The notes beneath the pieces were generated by a model. The model worked only from the letters and a program-made list of their open reading frames with translations. It did no database searches and had not been told where the DNA came from. From NCBI GenBank assembly GCA_002917775.1, contig KZ627149.1, positions 804,377 through 868,376 of the forward strand: 64,000 bases of DNA, read 5' to 3'. Numbering within the stretch: position 1 is the first letter of the stretch; each line of letters starts with the position of its first letter. The position numbers were made by a program, and so were the translations under genes. This DNA comes from Glaciozyma antarctica PI12. Lineage: Eukaryota > Basidiomycota > Microbotryomycetes > Kriegeriales > Camptobasidiaceae. This document shows, one piece after another, positions 9,426 to 19,194 of the stretch.

Positions 9426-11423
9426 CTACTGGAACGCCTGGATACCAGTGATGGCACGTCCCAAGATGAGTCCGTGGATGTCGTACGTTCCCTCGTAGGT
9501 AGAGACGGTGTGCAAATTTGAGGCAATGCGAGCGATGTGGTACCTGCGAAACTCGAGTCAGCAACGGAAGTCGAACGAGAGGAGAACGAGCGCACTCGTC
9601 CGAGCAGGCGTTACCGCCAAAGATCTCCATCAGCGTCCGCGTGTGCTCCGTCGCCTTGTAGCAGTTGTTGCGCTTCATGAGCGAGACCATATCGGCTGCC
9701 AACATACGCGAGTCAGCGACACTTCCTCGAATGGGAATGAAACGAACGCACGAGACCAGTTCTTGCTGTCCTTGAGTCGTCCGAGCTGAACAGCCGAGAC
9801 GAGTCCAATCGCAGCCTCCATGTTGGCGTCTGCGAGCTTCTTCTGGACGAGCTGGAACGCGGCGAGAGGCTTGCCGAACTGCTTGCTGCGATGGGGAGAG
9901 GTCGTTAACCGCCATCGCAACAGCTGAGGAAGAAAACGAAGGACTTGCCGCTGAAGAGCGTAATCGCGGGAGAGAGTGATGGCCTCCTCGAGAGCTCCGA
10001 TGACTCCGAAACTGAAGAGAGCAAGTTTAGTGAGGGAAGCAGGATTGAGAAGGTTTCTGAGCGCACGCGATGCCGTAGCGAGCGTTGCTGCGAGGGAGCG
10101 AAGCGTCAGATCCTGCACGAAGAGCTCGCCTGAGAAATAGAGACTCACTTCAGGCAGGAGAAGGGTCCCTTGAGACCGTGAACGTCGAGCATGTTGCCTT
10201 GAGGCACAGCAACCTCGTCCATGAAGATCGAGCCAGTGATCGAAGCGCGAAGCGAGAGCTTGTTCTTGATCTGAGGCGCCGACAGTCCCTTCCATCCCTG
10301 CGTACAACATCCCCATCAGCTTCCACCCCATCGTACAGCCCCACACGCGCTCACCTTCTCGAGCACAAAGCCACGAATCTTGCCATCCCACTTGCACTTG
10401 GCCCAAACGACAAAGACGTCCGCGATGGGCGAGTTGGAGATCCACGTCTTCGCGCCGCTGATCACGAAACCTCCTCCAGGCGCCTCGGACGCCTCCGTCA
10501 TCATACCAGCGGGATCGGAACCATGGTCAGGCTCAGTGAGTCCAAAGCAGCCGACTTTGGTGCCCGTCGCAAGGTCGGGGAGGAACTTCTCCTTGAGCGC
10601 ATCGCTTCCAAAGGCGTCTGCGAGTACGGGCTTGTCAGGATCGAGTGCTTGAGAGGTGTGGAGGAGCGTACTGATGGGGTGCATCACGAGAGACGACTGT
10701 ACGGACATGGCCGAACGGTATCCCGAGTCAACACGCTCGACCTCACGCGCGATGAGGCCGTAGGCGACAGAGGAGACCTGCAGAGAACGGTGGGTTAGCT
10801 CGACCAGACTCAACCCCGCAGTAGCCTGAGGGACTCCACATACCCCCGCACATCCGTAGCCGTCGATCGTAGCTCCCAGCAGTCCCAGTTCACCCTGCAT
10901 CGTCGTGCGGTTAGCTCTTCCAGTCCTCCCGTACGATAAACCGACGCACCATCTCCCGCAGGATCTCCCGATCAAAGTCTATGACGCCAAAGAGATTAGG
11001 ACGCGGCCAGCCAGCCGGGGAGGCAGCGGGGACGATGCCAACTCACTCTCGTTCCGGTATGCCTCCAGCACGCGGGGCGCCAGCTTCTCCTGGCAGTACT
11101 CCCTCGCCGTCTCCCTGCGCGCAGAGCCCACCGCATTAGCTCTCACTCGTCCCCTTACTAGGCGCCCGGACATACATGATCGCGACCTCGTCCTCGGTCA
11201 GCATCGTCGACTCCACCTTGAGCGGGTCCTCCCAGCGATAAGGCGCAAACGCAGCCGTCTCTACAGAGAATTAATCGCGTTAAGAAGATTCGATCGGAAG
11301 GGACAGGGAGAGCTCACTCTTGAGGACCTCCTCTGGCTGAGCGGCGGCCTGGGTGATGTAGCGCGAGCGCGCGGCGCGGGCAAGGGCGGGCTTGGTCGAG
11401 CGGACAAACTGCTGGGCGAACAT
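9426..11423 (-). CDS. GCDH: glutaryl-CoA dehydrogenase, mitochondrial
   Basis: About ten exons from [20 protein letters not shown] (Arg/Ala-rich, a mitochondrial presequence) to the stop at 9426 after ITGIQAFQ. The acyl-CoA dehydrogenase signatures are in order: [113 protein letters not shown] and [27 protein letters not shown] together with YEGTYDIH marks the glutaryl-CoA branch of the family. The enzyme is an FAD protein in the matrix that converts glutaryl-CoA to crotonyl-CoA in lysine, hydroxylysine and tryptophan breakdown and passes electrons to ETF. Confidence 0.92.
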
Positions 11424-11683
11424 GCTGGAGATTCTAAGGAGAGAGCCTGCGGAGGTGGATTTGGCTGAGGGAGAGCCCGGTCACTTCCCTCGCACTCGAA
11501 AACGGTTCGGCCCCGGGAGCCCGCCCTCGAACGAGGTGAAGGGAGATAACAGGCGGACTTGTTGCGAAACCCCAACGAGTTCAACGACGACTCTGCAGTT
11601 AAGGCTGGTGGTGCACTAGTATTACAAGCAAGGGAAGACCCTGCCCAAGATGAACACCGCTCCTCCGCGTTCGCGCTCTCGCC

Positions 11684-12879
11684 TCACTTCCTCGACCGCT
11701 TCTTGAACCGATCCATGACCTGCGATGAGGGAGCTCAGTGAGGATACGCTGCTGGCGTGATAATAATGAACGCACCTGATCATCCGTGGCGAGTTCCCGT
11801 CGACCGACGCCAGCGATCTTCTTCTTCTCCTCCTGCTCGCCCAGAGCCGCCTTCCGAGCTTTCGCCAGAGCGTCCGCGTCGGATTCGAGAGGTCGTCGTG
11901 CACGGTAAACTGTCGCAGTAGTCATCAGTAAGGACTACGCGCGGCGAAGAGGAGGCAAACGTACAGCGGTCGGCAGCGAACTCGTCCTCCTCCTTGCCCC
12001 TCTGCTTCTCCTCGAACAGCACGCGCTTTGCCTTTTCCGTATCCTCAATGTTCTTCAGCCTCGTACTGATAATCAAGTCAGCTCACTTGCTCGGAACCTT
12101 GCGACACTGGACTCACTCAATCCCAAGATCCACTTCAGGAATCGCAGTCAACATGCCCGCCGAGAGAGCAACGTTGCCCTCCTCGACCTCCTGCTTCTCG
12201 ACCTTGTACTTCTCCGCAATTTTGTAGAGCTCATCACGCGGATCCAAGCTCCGAATCTCCCTCTCGACCTCCATCGCCGTCCCAGCAGGTTTCCGCTTTC
12301 GCAGCTCCGCCTCGATGTACTCCATCCTGCTCAACTGGTCAGCTCGCCCTCCCGCACCTCACAGCAAACGGCGCACATGTGCTTGTCCACATCCACAGCG
12401 TTCGTCTGTCCCGTAAAGTTGTTATTCTTGACCAGTCGCCTCGTCTTCGCATCCACATCGTCCGGATCACTGCACGCGCATCGGCTCCCACCCTCGCCAC
12501 AAAGCAGACGACTCACTCCTGATCATCCCTAACCCTATCCTTCCCCTTCGTCAACCCTCCAAACGTCCCCTCGATCATCCCTCCAATCGTCTCAGCAGCA
12601 GCAGCAGCCGGGTCGACCTTGGCCCTCCGCTTCTTCTCCCCCGCGTTCAAGCGCTCCAGGTCAATCCCCCCAATCGTACGCTTGAGTTTCCGGAGCGCGA
12701 CGAGTTCCTCGAGAGTCTCGCTGCGGTGGAGTGAGTGAGTGAGTGACTAGGGAGAGGGAGGAGGCGCACGAAGTGGTGTCGGAGGGGTCGGTGGAGGCGG
12801 CTGGAGGCGAGGGGGAGCGCTGCTTGGTGGAGGAGGTGCCTTGCGGTCTGCGCTTCTTCTTGAAGGCGGGGGCGTCCAT
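11684..12879 (-). CDS. Hep59/C9orf78 (TLS1) family splicing-associated protein
   Basis: Starts at 12879 with MDAPAFKKKRRPQGTSS and ends at 11684 with ...QVMDRFKKRSRK. Ordered blocks: TLEELVALRKLKRTIGGIDLE, VKNNNFTGQTNAVDVDKHM, MEYIEAELRKRK, RDELYKIAEKYKVEK, NVALSAGMLTAIPEVDLGI and TRLKNIEDTEKAKR. The AGMLTAIPEVDLGI..RLKNIE segment is the signature of the Hep59 family (human C9orf78, fission yeast Tls1), nuclear proteins bound to the U5 helicase Brr2 and affecting splice site choice and telomere silencing. Several short introns are present. The 5' side faces the assembly gap. Confidence 0.85.
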
Positions 12880-13097
12880 TGCCGGGGTGTGGGAGGAGGG
12901 AGAGAGGCGTCGCTCTCGAGCGTCTCTGGTTGCCTTCTCTCCGGCCACTCTCACGAACTATGGCGAATCCTGAATAAACTTGTACGAATGCTTCTATTAC
13001 ACGCTGCCTACAAGTCCGGCTACGAACGCTGCTGCAGAGCGGAAAGCCAAAGCGACGGCAGCTCCCCCTCTCCCAGGCCAACCCGGAACGCCTTCCA

Positions 13098-13923
13098 NNN
13101 NNNNNNNNNNNNNNNNNNNNNNNNNNNNNNNNNNNNNNNNNNNNNNNNNNNNNNNNNNNNNNNNNNNNNNNNNNNNNNNNNNNNNNNNNNNNNNNNNNNN
13201 NNNNNNNNNNNNNNNNNNNNNNNNNNNNNNNNNNNNNNNNNNNNNNNNNNNNNNNNNNNNNNNNNNNNNNNNNNNNNNNNNNNNNNNNNNNNNNNNNNNN
13301 NNNNNNNNNNNNNNNNNNNNNNNNNNNNNNNNNNNNNNNNNNNNNNNNNNNNNNNNNNNNNNNNNNNNNNNNNNNNNNNNNNNNNNNNNNNNNNNNNNNN
13401 NNNNNNNNNNNNNNNNNNNNNNNNNNNNNNNNNNNNNNNNNNNNNNNNNNNNNNNNNNNNNNNNNNNNNNNNNNNNNNNNNNNNNNNNNNNNNNNNNNNN
13501 NNNNNNNNNNNNNNNNNNNNNNNNNNNNNNNNNNNNNNNNNNNNNNNNNNNNNNNNNNNNNNNNNNNNNNNNNNNNNNNNNNNNNNNNNNNNNNNNNNNN
13601 NNNNNNNNNNNNNNNNNNNNNNNNNNNNNNNNNNNNNNNNNNNNNNNNNNNNNNNNNNNNNNNNNNNNNNNNNNNNNNNNNNNNNNNNNNNNNNNNNNNN
13701 NNNNNNNNNNNNNNNNNNNNNNNNNNNNNNNNNNNNNNNNNNNNNNNNNNNNNNNNNNNNNNNNNNNNNNNNNNNNNNNNNNNNNNNNNNNNNNNNNNNN
13801 NNNNNNNNNNNNNNNNNNNNNNNNNNNNNNNNNNNNNNNNNNNNNNNNNNNNNNNNNNNNNNNNNNNNNNNNNNNNNNNNNNNNNNNNNNNNNNNNNNNN
13901 NNNNNNNNNNNNNNNNNNNNNNN
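13098..13923. other. assembly gap (826 N)
   Basis: All bases are N. The gap must contain the 5' exons and promoter of the downstream cdc14 gene. Any open frame drawn across it is meaningless. Confidence 1.
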
Positions 13924-15283
13924 CGCTCTCAGCTCCCTCGAGCACCTCCTCGCCTCTCTAACCGTCGAATCCACCGCCGGCGTCTCAGCTCTCGACGCGT
14001 TCCTCTCGCTTCAAGACGGGTTCGAGTACAACTGTGCGTACTGCTGGAGGGCATGATTGGTGGTGGGGAGCTGATCTGAAAGCCGCAGTGGCCTCACCAC
14101 TGCTGGAATGGCTCGGGAGGACGGTGTTGTTGGCGGAGCGGGGTCAGAGCTTAGGTGAGTAGAGGGATGGAGCAGAGGGAAGAACGAAAGCTCACTACAC
14201 GCTCACCCCTGCAGAGGACGCCGAAGTAGTTCGCTACAACCTTACGCGCTGTTTGGGGCTCGTCCAAGGGTTGCTGCTGCTTCACCGCCGCAGTCAGCGT
14301 TTGTTCGCCCGCAGAGCCACTCTTGAGGTGCGCTCTATCGATCTCCTTTGCAAGGAATCATGCTAACAAATACGATACAGTGCCTTCTCGCCATTCTGGA
14401 CATGACGCGCCCTTCCCACCTCTCTTCGCCCCTCCTCCCTCATTCCTCAGTTCCCTCTCCAGTCCTCTTCCCCACCTCGCCGGCACCCCCCTCTTCAAGC
14501 AAACCACAACCAATACCACATCCCTCAACTCCTACCGCCCTATCCCTTGTCGTTCTCGACACCCTCTTATGCGCCCTCGTCGATCGACCTCGCAACATGC
14601 GAACCTTCGAAGCTGTCGGCGGGCTCGCTGCCGTCGTCAAAGTCCTCAAAGACAAAAGCGTTGCACAAGTCGTTCGGTACATCCCCTCTTCCTTCCTCCC
14701 TCTACACCTGCTGACACTTCGACTCTCTAGGATCAAAGCTGTTGAAATTCTTTACTTCTACCTCCTCCCCGAAACTCCCTCCCGACGTCAAGGCTCCTCC
14801 TCCTCGGCTTCTTCCTCCTCCACCACCGACTCCACCGAAGGCGTCTTCTCCGCTCCTCCCTCACACCTCCTCGCCTCCGTCATCTCCAATTTCGTCCCTC
14901 AAACCCCCACCAAACCCCGTCGCCCCTCTCCCTCCCTCTCAACCCCCCTCTTCTCACGCCGACCTCACTCCCGAAATCCCAGCTCCTCCTCAGCGTCTCA
15001 TGACGAAGACGACGATGGCACTCCCCGTCCCTCTCGCACGGCACTCTCGACCCCCGCACCACAAACACCTCGCAAACGACCCAGCAGCGAGCGATTATCA
15101 GCTCCTTCTACACCGCGAAGACACTCAAGAGGGGCGTCGACAGATACGGAGGAGCGGATAGGCAGAGATAGCGGGCGGAGGAGCGAGAGGGAGAAGAAGG
15201 AGATGCTTCGCAACGTGATGCCGAACGTGGACGCGCTGGAGGATCGGTTCAGAGCGATGGGATTGAGTGGGTGGGGAGCGTAG
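13924..15283 (+). CDS. cdc14: SIN/MEN component Cdc14 (fission-yeast type), 5' end in gap
   Basis: The readable part begins in an exon ALSSLEHLLASLTVES..GVSALDAFLSLQDGFEYN and continues through ASPLLEWLGRTVLL, VRYNLTRCLGLVQGLLLLH, LLAILDMTRPSHL, VLDTLLCALVDRPRNMRTFE and VGGLAAVVKVLKDKSVAQVVR to IKAVEILYFYLLPE. This is the PF08045 pattern of S. pombe Cdc14, the partner of the kinase Sid1 in the septation initiation network (not the Cdc14 phosphatase). A Ser/Pro/Arg-rich tail with many possible phosphosites ends DALEDRFRAMGLSGWGA at 15283. Basidiomycete family members commonly carry such tails. The start codon is not in the readable sequence. Confidence 0.82.
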
Positions 15284-15899
15284 GGATTAGGGATCCTCTG
15301 TTGCTGTAAGATCCGGCATTTTTAGGGAGCTACGGAGCTCCGAGCGAGCTGGATCGGGCATCGCGTGAGTAGGTACAGGTCGAGAGTGCTCCGCAGGGAC
15401 GCAGCTCTCGAGCCGTGTGCTATCCAAGCAGGCTGAGAATGCTGAGCGTATCTCAGCAGGCGCCGTATCGCGTCGCCATCGGAGAAACGCACGGACCAAG
15501 CAGGTCGAGCGCGTGCGAAGCGAAGAACAAAGCTGCCGATTCATCTCTCCAGCCGTCTCCAGCCAGCTCCAGCCTTGGTACTGGCCTGCCGTCGCTGCCG
15601 AGTGCGTGTTTGCCCAGGACGCACAGGGGATCCAGACCAACGTACCACGCAGCTTGGGTGCGTGGACCGCGGACCGAGATCCGTCTGCCAAGTGGGGGAC
15701 GCGAGGTGGCTCAAGCAGAGGAGAGGCGCAGGGCGGTGGAGCACGCTGAGCAAACGCAGATAGACAACAACGTTCGACGAAGCAGTCGCTGAAGGCTTTG
15801 GTCGGAGCGACGTGGTGGAGCGAGCGGACCAGGCTGGACAAGGGGGCAGTTCTTCCCACCGCGAGGTCTCTTTGTCGATCAACCCCACCCTCGCTCACT
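15284..15899. other. intergenic region cdc14 / PIN4
   Basis: About 620 bp between two plus-strand genes. No conserved coding pattern is seen on either strand. Confidence 0.4.
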
Positions 15900-16623
15900 A
15901 TGCCGCCCAAGAAGGGAGGAAAGCCGAAAGGTACGCTTGATCCCTCTGCTCGATGCTCAGGTGCATCGGAGACGAGTGCGAGCGCGCGCTGAGACCTACT
16001 CCTCACCCCGCAGACGACAAGGCGGCGGACAAGCCTGGAGAGCTCAAGGTCGCCAACTCGCTCAAGGTAAGTTGTGGCTGCACTCACAGGAACTACTGGC
16101 GAGGAGCTGACCCTACGCGGCGTGCAGCTCCGACACATCCTTTGCGAAAAACAGGCTCGTTCGCTCGAGGCGGTGGAGCAGCTCAAGGCGGGGAAGAGCT
16201 TCGACAAGGTAGCAGCAGAGTTCTCAGAGGACAAGGCTAGGACTGGAGGAGCTCTGGGGTGAGTGGGAGTGCCCGGGAATCGAGGGGAGGAGCTGACACC
16301 TCCCTTCTGCAAGCTGGATGACCCGCCAGGCGATGATGGGCGCGTTCCAGGAGGTCTGCTTTACGATGCCTGTCTCGACTTGCGCTGCGCCTTCGTACAC
16401 TACCATCAAAACGAAGCACGGTTACCAGTACGTCGTCGAGGCGAAGTGGGAGGGCTCCTGTGCTGATGGTTCCTCTCCTCTCCCTCCTTCGCGCCTACCT
16501 CCCTTCATCTCTACCTCCTACGACCCTGCCATTGCCCCAATCCGCCGAAACGCCTCCTCTCACCCTCCTCCTCGAATTCGCCTCTTCTCAATCAGCCTGG
16601 TCATCGTCGAAGATCGCAAATGA
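15900..16623 (+). CDS. PIN4: parvulin-type peptidyl-prolyl isomerase (PIN4/Par14-like)
   Basis: Spliced product of about 130 residues: [20 protein letters not shown] (basic N-terminus), [58 protein letters not shown] and a C-terminus [15 protein letters not shown]. This matches the short parvulin Par14/PIN4, with the two conserved His (RHILCEK and KHGYH). It is a prolyl isomerase linked to ribosome biogenesis and found in nucleus and mitochondria. The final intron (about 16430-16596) is about 167 nt, three times the local norm; its splicing is needed to reach the family's GYHxxxVEDRK ending, and reading through gives a longer unrelated tail. Confidence 0.88.
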
Positions 16624-17280
16624 GCGACAACCCCAGGGATACCCTTCCACCTCCACACCAAACACTTTCGTACCCGCCGCATTGCATTGTACACTTTGAT
16701 CATCGAATGGGGAGAATGAGGGAGATTGGGAGCTTTGGACGCCGCGCAGCTCGCGCTCTGCTTCGTTGCGTCGTTCTTGCTTCTGCTCCGACGTCGACTG
16801 CTCGCGTAAACTTCTTCAGAGTGAACTGGGTTTCAACGAGGGCTCAGCAAGGGAGCTGTGCGGAGCACTTTCAGGCTCTGGCGAACGGCAAGACTGGACG
16901 ACTACCCGGTGCGAAGGTACTCTCGAAACTTGGCAATGAGTAGGTCGGGACGAATTTGACCCCTTCCTCAGGGGCCCTACTCACAGGAGAGGGCGCATAC
17001 TCCACGCTCCAGACGGCTGCTGTCTTTCTCGTCGAATTCGAAGGGTGCATCGAGGAATGAGCTTGTCGTGGAATTGAATCTGGCGCTTGACAAGGCTGCA
17101 AACGTTCTTCAGGCGTACTCTCTGACTCTTAACAAGCTCAGTCGTTGCGTTGCTGTCCACGGAGGACGGGAGGAATGTGAGAAGGGGAGAAGGTATTCTA
17201 CCTACCTGCGAGGGGTCGAGCGGGAATATTTGGCCTTCGTCGTCGTTTCGTTGTGCCTTCTCTTACACACGTACCTCAGC
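16624..17280. other. intergenic region PIN4 / SEC14
   Basis: About 660 bp with no convincing gene on either strand. It should contain the PIN4 3' UTR and the SEC14 promoter. Confidence 0.4.
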
Positions 17281-18752
17281 ATGTTCGGCGCAACCAAGGC
17301 AACCAAGACCAAGTCCCGCTCAGGGAGCGTATCCTCAAGGCACTCGCACAAGTCGGGCTCCCACAGCCACCACGGTGTACACGTCAAGGTACCGCCCTCC
17401 TCCGTAGGACCCACCAGATGCCTTTCTAACGCGCCGTTTGCTTGCTTGCAGGATCCTCTCTCTGGCCATCCTGGACACCTCAACGTGGAGCAGACTCACA
17501 TCCTCGGCAAGGTGAGCAGCGGAGAGGGCAGGCGGAAACGGCCCTGATGTCAGGGAGCTGTTTGCTGATCCCCACCTCTTTCCGCCTTGCGCAGTTTAAG
17601 GCAGAGCTCGCCGAGGAGGCATTCTATGACCCAGCCAAGCACGACGATGCTGCACTCTTGTAGGTCCCGTTCGAGGCGGTTTCAGGCGTGGGGAGGGGAA
17701 GGAACGCAGCTGATGGGGCATGTGCGCAGGCGCTTCCTTCGAGCCCGCAAGTTCGATATCCACAAGGCCAAGATCATGTGGATCGATACGCAAAAGTGGA
17801 AGAAGGCGTTCAGGGTGGACGAGCTGTACGAGACGTTCGACTACAAGGAGAAGGCCGAGGTCGACAAGCTGTATCCCAAGTGCGTTCTCCCAGTCAGCTC
17901 TCGTTGAATCTCCAGCTTACGCTTGTCCAACCCAGGTTCTACCACAAGACCGACAAGGTGCGCTTGCTGCTTTTCCGACGAACGGCGCGTGCAGGGCAGC
18001 TAACCCCGCTCTGGTAGGACGGCCGACCTCTTTACATCGAGCAGCTGGGCAAGCTCGACCTCACCAAGCTCTACGCCGTGACGACTCAAGAACGGCAAAT
18101 GCAGTCTCTCGTCGTCGAGTACGAGAAGTTCCAGCGGGAACGCCTACCCATCTGCTCGGCTCTCAAGGGCCACCTCATCGAGACGAGCTGCACGATCATG
18201 GACTTGAAGGGAGTTAGCATTAGCTCCTTCTGGGGTGTCAAGGGCTACGTTCAGGAAGCCTCGACCAGTACGTTGTCTCCCTCGGTCCATCCTCCGCCTG
18301 CGCGACAGAAGCTGACCTCCCCTCAGTTTCGCAGAACAACTACCCCGAATCCGTTCGTCTGCGCCTCCCACCCTCGCATCCCACAAAACTGACTCCTCGT
18401 CGCGCAGATGGGCAAGTTCTACCTCATCAACGCTCCCTGGGGCTTCAGCACTGTGTGGTCGCTCGTCAAGGGCTGGCTCGACGAGGCGACCGTCGCCAAG
18501 ATCCACATCCTCAGCTCCGACTACAAGAAGTCTCTCCTCGAGCAAATTCCCGCCGACTCTCTCCCCGCCTTCCTCGGCGGAACGTGCGCGTGTCCCGAGG
18601 GGTGCTCGATGAGCGATGCGGGACCGTGGAAGGGGAAGAAGGCGGCGAGCGTCAAGGCGGCTGCGCAGGCGCAGGTGGAGGTTAGCAGTGAGGCGGGAGA
18701 GAAGGCGATTGGGGGAGTGAACGGGGCGAATGGGGCCGTGTTGGCGGCGTAG
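17281..18752 (+). CDS. SEC14: Sec14-type phosphatidylinositol/phosphatidylcholine transfer protein
   Basis: Nine or so exons from MFGATKATKTKSRSGSVSSR to the stop at 18752. The CRAL-TRIO N and Sec14 lipid-binding domains are continuous: RRFLRARKFDIHKAKIMW, YPKFYHKTDKDGRPLYIEQ, LGKLDLTKLYAVTTQERQMQ, TSCTIMDLKGVSISSFWGVK, NYPESMGKFYLINAPWGF, VAKIHILSSDYKKSLLEQI and LPAFLGGTCACPEGC. Sec14 exchanges PI and PC between membranes and supports Golgi trafficking. An unusual His/Ser/Lys-rich N-terminal extension (residues 1-40) precedes the domain, and an Ala/Glu-rich tail follows. Typical Sec14 proteins are about 300 residues; this one is slightly longer. Confidence 0.93.
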
Positions 18753-19194
18753 AAGGAGGCGCGTCTCGGGCTTCGTTTGATTCTCTCCTCCTTCCCACTT
18801 TGCATTAATCTACCCCCCTCCCCTCCCCTCTCCACCTCTTCCGTCTGATGTCCTCTATCCATCCGCTATAGCTTCGAACCCACACACCATGATACTTACT
18901 CCCTTCCCTTCCGAATAGAACGGTGTTTCCATCCACACGAACGCCTCCCAGCTGGAAGCTAGCGAAAGCTGCCCTCGTTCTCGCTCCACCTTCTGTCCTG
19001 CGCCTTAGCGAGAGCGGCGTTCTAAAGCGCTGCGAAGCTCGACAGGGCGAGGATTAAAAACAGGCTGGAATATTGATATTTCAAGGCTGGAATATTGATA
19101 TTTCCCTGCGTGCCTCTCTCTCTCTCCTCCTGCCTCAACACGACCCCAGCTACTGAAAAGGAGGCGTCCTACTCAGCACTCCACTCGCTCAACG
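18753..19194. other. intergenic region SEC14 / SWR1
   Basis: About 440 bp. Apart from a 22-bp AT-rich tandem repeat at 19062-19103 (listed separately) nothing recognisable is seen. It holds the SEC14 3' UTR and the SWR1 promoter. Confidence 0.5.
19062..19103. repeat. AT-rich 22-bp direct repeat, two copies
   Basis: AGGCTGGAATATTGATATTT occurs at 19062-19081 and again, identical, at 19084-19103 (period 22 bp). It lies about 90 bp upstream of the SWR1 start codon in otherwise GC-rich DNA, so it could be a promoter element or part of the 5' UTR. Confidence 0.85.

Noticed and set aside
9426-11423. Possible generic short- or medium-chain acyl-CoA dehydrogenase
   Set aside because: The motif set (TEPDHGSDP and [18 protein letters not shown]) fits glutaryl-CoA dehydrogenase better.
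13000-14079. Long open frames on both strands across 13-14 kb
   Set aside because: They are open only because the 826-base N gap contains no stop codons.
15287-16312. Long minus-strand open frame
   Set aside because: It lies opposite the PIN4 exons and intergenic C/T-rich DNA and shows no family pattern.
18865-18885. TTCGAACCCA resembling a tRNA B box on the minus strand
   Set aside because: The flanking bases do not pair as a T-stem and no anticodon or acceptor stem can be drawn.
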